A DNA stretch of 64,000 nucleotides from Cerioporus squamosus (taxonomy: Eukaryota; Basidiomycota; Agaricomycetes; Polyporales; Polyporaceae): contig JABYQS010000110.1 of assembly GCA_022592435.1 (NCBI GenBank), forward strand, positions 62,001 to 126,000, written 5' to 3'. The stretch's first letter is position 1. The number at the start of each line of letters is the position of its first letter. The notes below the pieces were generated by a model, which was given only the letters and a program-made list of their open reading frames with translations, was not told the DNA's origin and ran no database searches. The position numbers and the translations under genes were made by a program. Positions 11,253-23,065 of this stretch are shown here, piece after piece.

Positions 11253-12717
11253 TCAACATACTTCGGAGAGGGAGGGACGGTGACGGCCCTTCTGCGGAGA
11301 CGCTAGCGAGATGTCCTCGGGGGTACTGTGGGTGGGGCCTGCGAAGGACAAGGCTGTCAGTGGGATGACCGGCGCTCGCCCGCCGCTGCGAGCCTGCGAA
11401 GGACGTCCGCATCCACAGCTGCTGGTGGATTCTCTGGATCCTTGTGCCCATCCCAGTCCGACCCTGACTGTGATGAGCGTGAAGGTAACGCCGAGGACCG
11501 TTGGCGCACATCCTGTGCCTATGATGTTCAGGTACGACTTCATCCCATACGCGACGACGAAGAATATTCCCCAAGCGCTGAAAACAACGGTAGTGAGTCT
11601 TGGCTCCTGGTTTACCCACACTAACGGGTGACATACGTGTATAGCGCTGCGCTCTCCACGAAAATGGCCATCGTTTCCTGTCCAGGTAGTTCAGTTCGAG
11701 CTGAATATCCGGAGCACACGCGATGCCGAGGCGACATACCAGTAAGCTGCGACTCCCATTGTACAGTCCTGCACTCTTCAACGAATGATTGGTGGCCCAG
11801 ATACGATATGCGATCACGACTGGAGCGGTGAGTCATGAGGACAGGTAGTGATACACGGACGAAATATTCAAGGCCGTACCTGTTGCGTAGATGTTCGTGC
11901 TGAGGCAAGCGTGAGGATCAGTCGAGCGCAAGCGTACCGACCGGATGCTCACTCACAGGAATGTCATTACACAGTACGCCGTGATCCAGCCAGTGACGGC
12001 AGGAGCAAGTACGGCACTTCCGGTGGGCGTGGACACCAGGAACTGGTATATCATCCCGATGCCAGTCGCTTCGACGGCGGGCTAAGTATCGAGGTACACA
12101 GATTCATGTCGGTTGGACTCACCTAGGAGTGCCACGGTAGTCAACGTCGGAAGTGCGATGATGCGTACACGGCGCTCCCATACCAACCATACGCGATATG
12201 TCTGCAGGGTGGGAGTGACGCGTCAGTCCCTAGATGTTAGGTTACGAAGCGGTAACGGACTATGACGAGGTCGCCAATGAACATGTCCAGAAACAAGAGC
12301 ACGAGCCTGATGACCTGCGTCCTCTCGTTCAGGAGATTGAGGAAGACGGTCTCCTGCTCCTGTTCGTCATGATAGACGAATGCCAGAATAAGCCTTTGAG
12401 CAGTGGTCGCGCAATGCTACAACGTGACTCGTCGTCAGTACACGCAGGTAATTGGATAGAGTGCAATCGATTACCGCAGTGATTGTGCCCAACAGGAGAA
12501 CGTTCGCGACGACGAGAGGCGAGTTCCACAGCGGAAGGCAGATGCATGCTGGCACCTGCATGCAACCTTGGCAGCTGGGCCTTCCTGGGAGACTGCCAGT
12601 GTCTCGATGGCGGCGGACAAGTAGACCGAGGGAGGCGGTGGACAGGACGAAGAATACACCGTACAGGATGAGTTCGATGATACCGGAGACGAGGTGTGCT
12701 TCCACTACGGTGACCAT
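11253..12717 (-). CDS. Seven-helix membrane protein of unknown function (Agaricomycete-type)
   Basis: The minus strand from ATG 12717 gives eight exons in phase: 12475-12717, 12261-12416, 12123-12201, 11957-12068, 11880-11899, 11740-11819, 11637-11677 and 11253-11577, about 351 aa. The product has seven hydrophobic segments: IIELILYGVFFVLSTASLGL, PLVVANVLLLGTITA, VIRLVLLFLDMFIGDLVI, IIALPTLTTVALLATGIGM, AVTGWITAYCVMTFLTNIYA, MAIFVESAALYTAWGIFFVV and TVLGVTFTLITVRVGLGW. Short polar loops (TYRVWLVWERRVR, VIAYRIWATNHS) lie between, and a polar C-terminal tail follows. This layout is typical of a very large, uncharacterised multi-spanning family in mushroom genomes, sometimes compared with GPCRs. 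No ligand or signalling role can be inferred. The exon of 20 nt (11880-11899) is exceptionally small. An extra intron inside the first exon (the PGRPSCQG segment) is possible. Confidence 0.82.
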
Positions 12718-14723
12718 AGCTGAAGGGTGTATGCTTACACGGTGGTACTCCGAGGAACGCTGTGCACTTATGTGCGACTGGTCCTCCCTTCTGGGCTGGG
12801 AGGGACGTCTCACGCCGGATCGATACATGGGTGTTGCCGCGAACCGGCCAGGGCACTAGTTCCATCGTCCTATAGAAGAGGAGAAAGATTGGATGCGAGC
12901 CATGCAGATGAAGTTCGAACGCGCCTCGGGCCTTCCGACGGGCTTGGCACACAGGTTATCCCGCTCAACCGACGACCAAGCGTAACCTTCGTTCAATCTG
13001 GGGTACTCTCACCAAACCGTGAGGTGCCGCGGCTCTAGCGAAGAAGGTACGCTCTCACCATGAGCGCGGGTGCAGTCGTTATTCCAGACGTGCTTCAGTA
13101 TTCATGAGGTTTGATCGTGCATGACCTTCTCCTTCGTACTGGTGGACTCGTTAACTAGCTCTTCGTAGTCATTCGTCGGTTCGAACAAACCAGGCCAGCA
13201 TATCAACTAATGGGCGTACCTCGAAGGGAAGATACTCCTTGTCTCTCGCGATGATCTCCTCCGGGAATTCCCGCGAAGCCCCAGAAGAGGTGACTTGTCA
13301 CAGGAACCAACGCGGGTCAGCGTTGTCGTCGAAGCCTCCGGACGCAATCACATTCAAGTTCAGATAGGAGGGACGTGCTCTCACCTGGTCGGCCAGCCTA
13401 CCAACGTGACACATGTGAGAATCGGACATAAGGGAGGAGAAAGCACAAGGGTGAACCGATAAGAAGGATCGCACAGCCTCTCCTTCGCCGTCGTCCAAGG
13501 AGAGTGACCCAGCGCTCCTGCGTAAGCGGACTTCCTCCATCTCCGACTGCTCCAATCGAGCGACCTTGGGCTACGGTGCAGACAGCAGGAGGGCCGAGCC
13601 GCACGGCCTCGCTTGGGCCTCGCGGAACGTTCTTGAGCTTGGGATGCCCAATACAACAGTTGGCTGCGTATTAAGGGCGATCGATACATACCCTGCCGAG
13701 CAAGCCGCGCACGCCTTCAATTAAGCGCAAGGACTATCTAGCATTGGCGACGCTCGACTCCTGAACATGCGTTGAAGTCTGAGAATCTAGTGCGGCTGTC
13801 CGTTAGTGATCCAGGATCACGCGTTCGCGTGCTAACCTTCGACTTCACTAGCACCGCGGCGCCGGAATAACCAGCGGAGGGCAGTCGTGGCTGGTGAGCA
13901 TACCGAACAAGCAGGCGATCCTCGGGGAGGGACCATAGGGGGTCGGAAGGGCTTGTCGCTTCGTCGCTACCAGGTCTGAAACAAGCTCGACGCTCTCTTC
14001 TACCGGCAACCACGAAGTGCTTGTCACGAACCCAGGACAAAATGCGCCCCCTTATGTCCGACACGATGATCATGCGGCTTGTCAGGATAAGATTCGAAAA
14101 AGTCACTATCACATACCTTGGAGCGTCCCACCAGGGAGACCCAGAGTCGTCGACTCTTCCAAATATCACAGCCACCACTCGATGTTTCCGGATCATGTAG
14201 TGGCTCTGTACACGTCTTCCTGTACTTGCTCTCCTAGCTGCTGATCTTGGAATCGAGTGCTGCGAGCTCCAAAATCCTGAGTCGAGGTCGAACACAGATG
14301 CCACGAGACCCATACAGCCCAGGGGCCCACTCGTACCGGGCGATATAGCCGGCGAGGCCGTGGCCATGTAGTTACAGCGGCGCGGACAGACGAGGCTTCG
14401 TACGAACACCTAAATGACTCGGATGCCACCATGCCGAGCGGCCAAGGCAGGGTATAGGTCTCTTCAACTTGGGAGGTGTCGCCAAGGTAGTGACATGCGG
14501 AGTCGCTGCTGGGGAGCAGTAAGCTCACTTGTACATAGAAGCGTTCGAAGACTGGCCAGCAAATCGGGTAGGTGGTTCGTTCCTGAGTCCCGTTAGACGC
14601 GACGATGAGGATTGTTCATAGTGGACCTATCGTAACCTAGGTGGTACACCAACATACTCCAGTCACTTCAGCTTCCTCGTGTCATACAAATGAAACCAAC
14701 GAGCGACATACCAGCTCTTAAAG
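12718..14723 (-). pseudogene. Probable decayed membrane-protein gene, about 13.3-14.6 kb
   Basis: I see no intact gene. On the minus strand, isolated blocks resemble parts of a second mushroom-type multi-spanning protein. VEETYTLPWPLGM (about 14430) resembles a loop that precedes a helix in such families. YVIVTFSNLILTSRMIIVSDIRGR (about 14040-14110, two overlapping pieces) resembles their last helix plus the RxxxDLR-like segment. A polar tail frame lies at 13298-13555. Between them the frames are short and arginine/serine-rich, with no convincing exon chain. This may be a relic of a tandem neighbour of the intact gene at 11.3-12.7 kb or of a related family. The assignment rests on pattern only. 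Confidence 0.3.
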
Positions 14724-16094
14724 TCACGGGCCAGCAGCATCCTCCGGTATCGCAGTTTCGGTGCCGTCGAGATATCTGGCACGCTCAAAAATCCAGTCCG
14801 TGCACTCGTCCACAAACCTCTCCTTCACGCCGTCTGGCTCGTAAGCGAGCTCATGGAATCCGCCCTGCGGCCGAGGGAGCGTGCGGTTCAACTTCGCGTA
14901 TATCGTGTCTCTAAGAAAGGATACGCACCAGAAATGGCCTGAACGTCTTGTCGCTCGCATGGATTTTGCCGGAGAACTCCTCGGATGCGCTGAACGAGGT
15001 GACCTGCACACAAGACATCGATATGAGCTCGGGTCCAAAAGGTATCGGCCGCAATGAAACACGTTGCTCGGGACGGTCGTCGGTGTCGCTCAGTGCGGGG
15101 CATTGGACTTACCCGGTCTGAAGTACCGTGCAGACTGATAAGCTGTCAGTGGTATGTTTCAGCTTCTACATCTCTATCCAATCACGCAACATAGTTAACA
15201 TACCGGTAAGTTCTTAGGCCAACTTTTATAGTCGTTCCAGAGCAACTCTTCTCCCTGAAAGACTCAAGTCAGCGAGGCGGACGGGAATACTGCAGATCCA
15301 TGTACTCACGCCGCTGAGCATGTCGTTAAGGATCCGCAACGACCCCTTGTGGATGATACGAGGGTCGTCAGCGTTCGCTTGATTCCTGACAGGGTCACGC
15401 GAGAGATTCTGCATTGAAGGTACTGATCAGAACACGAATTCGCGCAGAGGAAGGAGGTTACTCACATTCGGATTGATAGGCGTATGCACGATGAGGTTCG
15501 GGAGCACCAGACTCAGTAGCCATCCGATCATCCGCACGTGCTTAGCAGTGGGCGTCGCTCGAAGGATAAACGGACTAGATGCGATAACCCCAAAAAGAAG
15601 TGAGATGGTACCCCTTGGAAGGAGGCTCAGATACACGCGTGGCGAATGCCAGTGCGAGCGCGCCGCCCTGCAGAGGTTCAGACTCAGATCGGAATATCCT
15701 GTACAGCATCAGAAGAAGTACGAACCATCGAGTGTCCCATGAGGAAAACCGGAAGAGCCGGATATTGATCCTTGACGTGCTTCACCCACCAGTCGATATC
15801 GCTGAGCTGTTCGCGCCAGCTCGTCTTGCCGTAGAGGCTCTGCCCGGTCTTCGCTTCGGCGTCGAGCGCGGTGCGCCCAAACCCGCGTTGGTCGAACGCG
15901 AACACGGTGATGCCGCGCGACGCGTAAACCCCGTGCATCCACTCGTACCGTGCGCAGTGTCCGGAAATTCCGTGCACGAAGACGACAATTGCCCTGGGGG
16001 AGGACGCTGCGTAGGTTCGAGTGTAGAACTCAATCCCGTCAGGGCCGGGAATCCAACGTTCCTTGAACGGCTCCGAGGTCGATGATGATGCCAT
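14724..16094 (-). CDS. Monoacylglycerol lipase (serine hydrolase), one-base frameshift
   Basis: This is a cytosolic or lipid-droplet alpha/beta hydrolase that splits monoacylglycerol into glycerol and fatty acid. Exons on the minus strand are 15726-16094, 15466-15667, 15310-15408, 15204-15254, 15113-15142, 14929-15003 and 14724-14864; about 321 aa if the shift is disregarded, close to the usual 300-320. Visible signatures are the oxyanion HG in FVHGISG, the nucleophile elbow GHSMGG split by an intron, the acid HGTSD and the catalytic histidine in GGFHELAYEPDGVKERFVDE. Exon 2 is 202 nt where 201 is needed: after VSEPPSK a run of four G (near 15612-15616) shifts the frame, and the family-like sequence (GTISLLFGVIASSPFIL) resumes one frame over. 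Other junctions are clean. The shift may be a sequencing error or a recent inactivation. Confidence 0.88.
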
Positions 16095-16413
16095 TCGTGC
16101 AACAACTGCGATTTGTGATTCACAATAGACCGCTGAGGGGATGAGGGTGGGTGGGATGTTGGTCATAGTCCGTGGAGAGCGTTGCTGGTCATATGGATGG
16201 AAACCATCCCGCTTCTCGACACCGGGCGTCGTTTGGGCGTCGTTTGAGCAGCCGTCGGTACGTTCCTGAAATGTGTGCGCATGAGGGTACGTGTGAGTAA
16301 ACCCAGCATAAAGAGTTACATCGTCGTGGTAAGTGTGCAAGCCATGTTGCAGAGGCCCGAGGCGCCAACGCGGGCTGGAGGGACGCTGTGAGTCTTCGTT
16401 CTCAACCCCCATC

Positions 16414-17092
16414 ATAGCTACTCTACGTGCTCTCCTCTGCGTCGACATCGTACTAGAGATCGCTGACCTGATCATCTCGGACTTGACATGTATGCCTCAG
16501 CAGCGTCGCCAGTGCCTCGCTTCAATGGCTCGCGTGAATGGCAAGTCCTTCTCTGATCCTAGCCTCCGAGCCCTGTGGGCGGAACCGGATACCCTCGAAC
16601 CGTTATTCAAGCTACTACCACCTCTAGTAGATGTTGGGGGAAATGGTGAAAGTTCTACGTTGAATGAACAGGACATGTATCGATTTGTGAGTGTCCAATT
16701 CCGTATGCGTGAACGGGCGGATCCGATGGAAGAGCCCGTTCGCGTTGTGTGTGCAGTACACGAGGTGCTCTTAAGCAGTCAGTCATGTCTGCTCAAGTGC
16801 TTCTTACTGACTGCGTGCTTGACCATAGGCACTCAATGGCGAGGTACCCGATGTGGCATGGGACCGTTTTCGACGATACGCAAAATCAACCGTTGGAATA
16901 GTCTGTGCAGGCCGTATAGAGGATGGCACGTATCACGTCCGCCGTACCGCGAGGACTACAGTCTACTCCTCATCTGGACTCCCTACTCTCTATGCATACT
17001 CCCTCACGGGCTCCGAGTTGGATCCCAAGCCCTTCACGTGTGCACATGTCCGCTCGTCCACTCGCCCACAGATGCCGTTCCGCGAAGCTTGA
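16414..17092 (+). pseudogene. Decayed F-box gene, start codon lost and C-terminus missing
   Basis: The translation from 16414 aligns codon by codon with the intact F-box gene at 17628. Here IATLRALLCVDIVLEIADLI stands against MATARALSLPEIVHEIVEHV there. It then continues with LASMARVNGKSFSDPSLRALWAE and LEPLFKLLPPL. The codon matching the neighbour's ATG is ATA (16414-16416). An intron opens at 16688 (GTGAGT), at about the place where the neighbour's first intron lies. The next exon begins near 16830 (ALNGEVPDVAWDRFRRYAKS, resembling the segment after the F-box in such proteins). Soon after, the frame ends at 17092 in low-similarity sequence, with no leucine-rich part. It is best read as a decayed tandem duplicate, although an upstream in-frame ATG at 16333 could still give a short product. 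Confidence 0.68.
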
Positions 17093-17627
17093 GGCGCGGT
17101 GATATTTGGGTCGCCCAGAACGCGTCACTCCTCCTTGGCCTACTACGCATTGAACGACAACGGATTCGCGTGTGACGAGCAAGGCATCCTCTCGCGACAG
17201 CGCTGGCGTAGCGTCCTCCTGACCGATCCCGGCCGGGGTGGTTTTTCATCGAGACACTCTGCTGTGAAAGCCTATGCGTCGGTGTCAGCATGACGATAGA
17301 TGCTAGGCGAGGTTGTTCCCGGGTCGCAGACCTTCGAGAAATTGTGCAGCTACCTTCGATATCTATCGAATTATCAACCAGCGAACTTCGAAGTCCTCCT
17401 CCCTGGAGGATCGCAAATGGAGCCGTCCATACTATATGAGTCGATTGGCAAGGTTCAAGCTTACATCCCGGATAATTCCAGTCATACATGATACTAGTGA
17501 CGATAAGATCGATCATGTTGTGCGACTTCCACCTATAGCATAGTAATCGGAAACCACATACCATTCTATTAGGCCCCTTAACACCAGCAGCTCACCTCTT
17601 CTCTCGACCACCACCATCCGATTCTTC

Positions 17628-19454
17628 ATGGCCACTGCTCGCGCCCTCTCACTCCCAGAAATCGTGCACGAGATTGTCGAGCATGTCTTCGCCGAACCTG
17701 CGTCCGAGCGGAGGTCGATCCTTCTCAGCCTAGCGCAAGTCAGCCGCTTTTTTCACGACCCCGCGATGCGAGTGCTCTGGGCCGACATGCCAGATATCGA
17801 ACCGTTGTTCAGGCTTCTGTCGAACTGCGAAATGGTTCCTCAGGCTGGTCCGGTGAACGCGGCCGAAGATTTCGAGGAAACACAGCCCTCGTATTCATTG
17901 GTGAGTCGAGTTCCTCAGTTCGCGAACGACCCGTGCCAGGGTTGCCTTGGTTAGGAAGATGTCTCCGTATGTTCGTTCTTCTGCACACGTTGATGGCTGT
18001 CGGACGCTGTATAATGCGTCGTATCTCACAATCTTGTCAACTGCTCACTGATCTCTGAATTCCAGACGTTACGCGGACCGACGCGGGACGACGAGATTGT
18101 TCGTCTCTGGGAATACGCGCGCCGAATCCGTGCTTTGGACTTTCCTAGACCAGGAATGCAATGGGAGCACCCGTCGGAGCGTATCAAAGTTCCCAGAGGA
18201 ATCACGTTGGACCCGCTTTCCCTGGAGCATCTGTTGCATCGAACTGGGCTCCCTCTTCTCCCGTCCCTCACAAAGCTGAAACTACCCGTCACGCCTCCCT
18301 ACACCTCCGATCCAACGTTCCTCATCTGCCCTTCTCTCCGTGATCTCACGATATCCTTCCCAAATCAGCCTCTAAGCTCCGTGAACGACCACATCGGCAC
18401 GCTCTTCGGCGGTCTCTTCGCGCAGAATAACCGTCTCACCCATCTGAGGCTGCAGTCTGAGAGCTACATGCGCCACGACCCCGAGGGCGAGTTATTCGAG
18501 CCGTGGATGCGTCGAGACCTTGATTGGATGATGGCTCCGCACGGTGTCGCCGAGACCTCAAGCCAAGTCTTCTCCGACGCGTTGGCTGCCGTCGCAATGC
18601 TCCCGCACTTGGAAGTGTTCACCATGATCACCATGAGCACTGGTGTAGCCAGCCGGAACCTCATTGCGGCGCTGTCTTCCCTTCCGCGACTCAGAGACTG
18701 CTCGTTCGGGATCAAAATCGCAGCCGACCTGCTACCGACCATACTTCCAGGCTTCGCCAGCCTTCGTGCCCTCGCCATCTCGAATGTCAATCACGGAGCC
18801 GAGCTCAAACTTTTCAACTCCCCCCATCTCCGAGACCTCTCCATCTACCATCCCGACTACACCAAGACCGAGTCATACCGCCGTACACTAGAAGCCGTGG
18901 CTCAACGCTTCCCTCGCCTTCGTCGTCTAGTCTGGAGGTTGGGCCGGCAGGTTCTTTCATCCGCGACGCACATCCTTGCGGCCACCATCCAGCCTCTCTT
19001 TGCCCTCGACGGTCTCCGGGAGCTGTCCGTCGACGTTATAAGCCGTCCCGTCTACGACGATGACATCGCACTCCTCGTGGGAGGATTGCCGCGCCTCGAG
19101 CACCTCGAGGTCAAGTTCTACATGGACAAGATAGGTCCTACCGCTCGGTCTCTTCTGACGCTCGCGCAGGGCTGCCCTTCCATTCACACCCTCCACTTGG
19201 GCGGCCTGTTCATCACCGAGGCGGATGAAGCGAATGCCGAGACGTATCCTTACATCGGGAACCGCCTGCGGTATCTGAACATCGCCGACCTTCGCTGCGA
19301 GGGCGAGGTCTACGCCGCGATGATTATCGATGTTCTCTTCCCCTTCCTCGACGTCGATGCGTGCCGACGACGTGCTGCAGCGGCTCTCTGGCCCAAGTGT
19401 CAGTTCCCCGGAGTGCTGGATCGTCTCGAGGCATACCATGCGGATCGGAAGTAA
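17628..19454 (+). CDS. F-box protein with leucine-rich-like C-terminal region
   Basis: This is probably a substrate-recognition subunit of an SCF ubiquitin ligase; the target is unknown. Exons are 17628-17900 and 18066-19454, spliced GTGAGT..CCAG in phase 0, giving 553 aa. Residues about 5-55 (LPEIVHEIVEHV, RRSILLSLAQVSRFFHDPAMRVLWADM) form the F-box-like helix bundle typical of mushroom F-box proteins. DEIVRLWEYARRIRALDF follows after the intron. The rest is a series of degenerate leucine-rich units (LPSLTKLKLP, CPSLRDLTISF, NRLTHLRLQSES, LPHLEVFTMITMS, SPHLRDLSIYH, LPRLEHLEVKFYM, CPSIHTLHLGG). There is no signal peptide or membrane span. The decayed neighbour at 16.4 kb shares the N-terminal exon structure, so the pair arose by tandem duplication. 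Confidence 0.85.
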
Positions 19455-19921
19455 GTGTCTTGGCCTGCAGGCCTGTTGTTGCATGGCATTGGCATCTTGA
19501 TGGTCGGTGGTCGCTCTCACGATCTTCGACCGGCAACGACGTCGGTTGTAGAGTTCCTGTATGCTGTCAGAAGGATGATGCACGGTGTATGTACTTACCA
19601 TATTTCTAGCTCTCAAGCAAGTAACTTTTTGGATCACATAGCGCGCGGCTGAGTGGTTGGGCTCGACTCGGGTTGTGGCTGTGATTGATGCCAGTACTTA
19701 GTCATGATGTCGAGTTGTTGCTTTCTTCCCTTCAACAACGACCAGCCGCAGCCTGCATCGATCGATCTACTACAAGCTCAAGTTCATACCTCGCGCAGGC
19801 CAGACATCGATATCTGGGTCTCCGACTGCGCCCAAGTGAGGTATCGTTGGTATGAGCATTTCACTTTGTTATCCCGGGCATAAACCGCAACTAATCAAGA
19901 TGTTCTGAGATCAGACTGACC
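19455..19921. other. Intergenic between the F-box and HET genes
   Basis: No gene is seen. This should hold the 3' end of the F-box transcript and the promoter of the HET gene. Confidence 0.4.
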
Positions 19922-21943
19922 ATGTGGCTTCTCCGCACGAGTACCGGAGAGCTCAAGCACTTCAACAGTCCGTGCGATGTCAAGAGCGGCTACGCCATTC
20001 TGTCGCACGTATGGCAGGAACAGGAGATGTCGTTCCAGGAACTCCGAGCCCTCTCGTCCGACCTCGCAGCCGGGTCACCTCAGACCGACGACACCCCGCG
20101 CTCCAGGGCATCCGCGAAGATCAGAGAGTGCTGCAAGCTTGCAGAATTGCATGGCTACGAATGGCTCTGGATTGACACCTGCTGCATCGACCGCTCAAGC
20201 AGCGCCGAGCTCTCCGAGGCCGTGAACTCTATGTTCTCGTGGTACTCACACGCACTGGTCTGCTACGCCTACCTCGCTGATGTGCCCAGCTGGGGCGGTC
20301 TGACGCCACGAGGCTCGCTCTTCCGCTCTAGCAAGTGGTTCACGCGCGGCTGGACCCTCCAGGAGCTCATCGCCCCGCGGAGCCTGGTCTTTCTCTCGAA
20401 GGACTGGAAGGTGCTGGGGACGAAGGCCAGCTTGGCTGCACTGCTCGAGCAGATCACCGGCATCGACGCCGATGTCCTCACATTCCGGCGCAGAGTGTCG
20501 GACGTGAGCGTTGCGCGGCGCATGTGGTGGGCATCGAATCGCAGCACGACGAGGATCGAGGATCAAGCATACTCGCTCATGGGCATCTTCGGCGTCCACA
20601 TGGCGACGATATACGGCGAAGGCACTCGTGCCTTTTGGCGGCTCCAAGAGGAAATTCTCAAACGGACCTCTGACCAGACGCTGTTTGCCTGGGGCAACGT
20701 ACTCCCGATCCACGCCACACCTTTCCGCGAGCGATACTCCTTCGACAATTTCCACGACGACAGCCATCTCTTCGCGCCATCGCCGGCGTCCTTCCGCAAC
20801 TCGGGGACCATGAGGCCTTTACCTGTCCCAACCGCTGTCAAACACATCCTACGCACGCTTGGGGTACAGCCCGGCAGTCTAGATGCATCAGACAAGGTAT
20901 GTTCGTGCGCTGGCTGACTACCGAATCTATACTGATTTCATGATTGTGACATCAACACAATGCAGCGATCACGGACCACCGCCGACGGAACCTACGTGAT
21001 CCCCTCTCCTGACATGTCCTTCACCAGCCACGGCGCCCGCTCGCGGATGCTCGTGATCGAGAGCCACAAGGGTTCCTCGGTCCTCGCCGTCTGCGCGCTC
21101 GCGTGCTGGGACGACGCGACCAGCTCGTGCGTCGGGCTCCTTCTCCGACGCTATCGACAGCACGAGACCAAATTCAAGTACCCTCGCTACCACGTCGGCA
21201 TCATCGTGCGCGGGCAGCTCAAATGGCTGGGCCGCAGGTACCGGCTCGCGCAGATCGACTGGGCGCCGCATGTCCTCTCCTTCAGCGGCAGCCCTATCAC
21301 TGCAGAGTGGAAGCAGATATACATCTCGCACCGCCCGCCGTCGCACCGGTCGTCGATAGGGTCAGACTCGAAGCGTCATGGGCCAGAGTTCAGAGTCCTG
21401 TTCCCCAAGTGGCTGGAAGTCGAGCTGCGCAAGCATGGCTTTGAGGCCGATTCTCCCCTCCCTACGGCGGGAGTGGATGCGCATAGGCTGTCCGATGGCG
21501 GCCCGCTGGGTGTCTTCAAGTTCACCCATGCCGCGACCGGGGAATCGTTCCGCCTGCAGGTTGGACAATGCGACGGCTCCCCTTGGGCCACCGCCAGCAT
21601 CATCCCCGGATCTGCGCACTTGCAGTCCGAGACGTTGCAGTCGCAGGAGCAACAATCTCTGGAACAGCCAGCGATGACAGAGCCCACAAAGACTCCGACG
21701 CAGCCGGTGTTCTCATGTAACAAGTATCGACTCGACTCCTGGCTCAACGGGACGAAGACCTTCGGCGACAAGAAGCGCCGTGTCCAGCTCACCTTTACCC
21801 GCGCGACGGACGCTGGCGGGACGCATCTGCTGGACGTCAGGCTCGGAGGGACCATCTACCTGAAGCTGAAGTATAGCCATGGGTTCGGCAAGGCCTTGCA
21901 TACACTTGCTCGTGGCGCGTTGCGACTGTGCGCCCGAAGATGA
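19922..21943 (+). CDS. HET (heterokaryon-incompatibility) domain protein
   Basis: HET proteins act in fungal non-self recognition and can trigger cell death, but most genomic copies, including this one, have no demonstrated role. Exons are 19922-20896 and 20966-21943 (GTATGT..TGCAG, phase 0), giving 650 aa. The N-terminal half carries the standard HET motifs in order: YAILSHVWQEQEMSF, WLWIDTCCIDRSSSAELSEA, SMFSWYSHALVCYAYLADV and WFTRGWTLQELIAPR. These continue into RIEDQAYSLMGIFGVHMATI and GEGTRAFWRLQEEILKRTSDQTLFAW. This arrangement is typical of the mushroom HET family that starts MWLL-ST-ELK. The C-terminal half is a less conserved, mostly beta-looking region with no repeat, NACHT or WD40 domain. 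The gene is complete and the motifs are undamaged. Confidence 0.93.
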
Positions 21944-22321
21944 GGCTGCACCGACGGCGCGTACTCCCCCTGTAGTCAGCACTGTATAGCTCATGAGCAG
22001 CACGAGTGTACCGAGATACGACGGTGCTACGACGTTATAGAGACGGAAGTGTGTACATCTCACCAATGTGCTGCGAGTATCGCTGAGATTATTCATAGGA
22101 CTTCGATATGCAAGATCACCCGGGGACTCTGTGTCTCACATCAGGTGTTCTCCTGCACTCGATGGGGCTGCAATACAGTCCCAAGTGGCCAAGCACTGAT
22201 GATGTTCTTGCGGTGCCCAAGGATGGCGACTATCCTCTTGAGCACCACTCTCACCTGGATTGACGACCCGAGGCCAGGTATATTCGACTCATCCGGACCC
22301 TCCAAGAGAACAACGTCCCAA
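21944..22321. other. Short convergent intergenic stretch
   Basis: This lies between the ends of the HET gene and the racemase gene. Nothing else is seen. Confidence 0.4.
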
Positions 22322-23065
22322 CTATACAAGTCTCTGCGCCCTAACGAGCCCTTCCAACGTCACGACCCCGCTCCTCACCGCGTCCACAATCCGGACGCTC
22401 TCTCCCCCACACCCCTTCCGCACCGCATCCTCCATCCCACTCATCCCCGCACAGCCCATCACGATCGTCCGCGCGCCCCTCGCGACGATCCTCCCCGCCG
22501 CAGCCGCGATTCGCTCCCCGACGCCCCCCGCCGGGAGCTCGTGCAGCTCCAGCGCGTTCATCCCCGTCGTCTCCACCCCGACGAACGCGGGGACCGACAC
22601 CGCCGAGCCGAAGATGCGCCTCACGCCCTCCGTGAGCGCGCCCTCCCAATACACGCCCGTCGTGACGATGCCGAATGGCTGCCCGAGCGCGAGCGAGTGC
22701 ATCACGGACGCCTCGAAGATCCCGAGGACGGGCTTTGACGTGTGCTCCCTGAGCATCCCCACGAGGGGATGGTCGGAGAAGCACGCGACGAGGTATGCGT
22801 GGTACCGGTGTTCAAGTTGTTGTTCGGCGTCCTGGTGGAGAAGCGGGAGGAGAGACGCGAAGGTGTGCGCGGCGGAGAGGACGGAGGTCGTGTGGTCGTT
22901 CACGGACGGCGGTGCCTGTTCCGGGCCCGTGTGGTAGTGGATGGTGAGGTTCGGGTGGACGAGGTCGGCGAGGACGGGCTCGAGGCCTTTGGTCATGGAC
23001 TCTGAAGAGTTCGGGTTGATGACCAGGATGGACACGTTGCTGCTTCTGAATCTCTGCTCCGCCAT
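22322..23065 (-). CDS. Asp/Glu/hydantoin racemase family protein (Dcg1-like)
   Basis: Single exon, 247 aa, matching the roughly 245 aa of yeast Dcg1. Family members racemise hydantoins or amino acids by two cysteines; the substrate here is unknown. Order of motifs: ILVINPNSSESMT near the N-terminus, ACFSDHPLVGMLRE with the first cysteine, GIFEASVMHSLALG, FGIVTTGVYW, VGVETTGMNALELHE, and IVMGCAGMSGMEDA with the second cysteine. I chose ATG 23065 because the family motif then starts about ten residues in. The frame stays open upstream to 23152, but that part is serine-rich and unlike the family. The coding sequence is very GC-rich at third positions and lacks introns, unlike most neighbours; this fits ordinary high-GC fungal codon use and does not by itself prove transfer. 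Confidence 0.92.
   Translation of the reverse strand: MAEQRFRSSNVSILVINPNSSESMTKGLEPVLADLVHPNLTIHYHTGPEQAPPSVNDHTTSVLSAAHTFASLLPLLHQDAEQQLEHRYHAYLVACFSDHPLVGMLREHTSKPVLGIFEASVMHSLALGQPFGIVTTGVYWEGALTEGVRRIFGSAVSVPAFVGVETTGMNALELHELPAGGVGERIAAAAGRIVARGARTIVMGCAGMSGMEDAVRKGCGGESVRIVDAVRSGVVTLEGLVRAQRLV

Noticed and set aside
22341..22784. 147-aa arginine/glycine-rich frame
   Set aside because: Shadow of the racemase gene in another frame; the racemase frame has all family motifs.
19922..23065. HET and racemase genes as a functional cluster
   Set aside because: They are convergent, unrelated in known function and separated by ordinary intergenic sequence.
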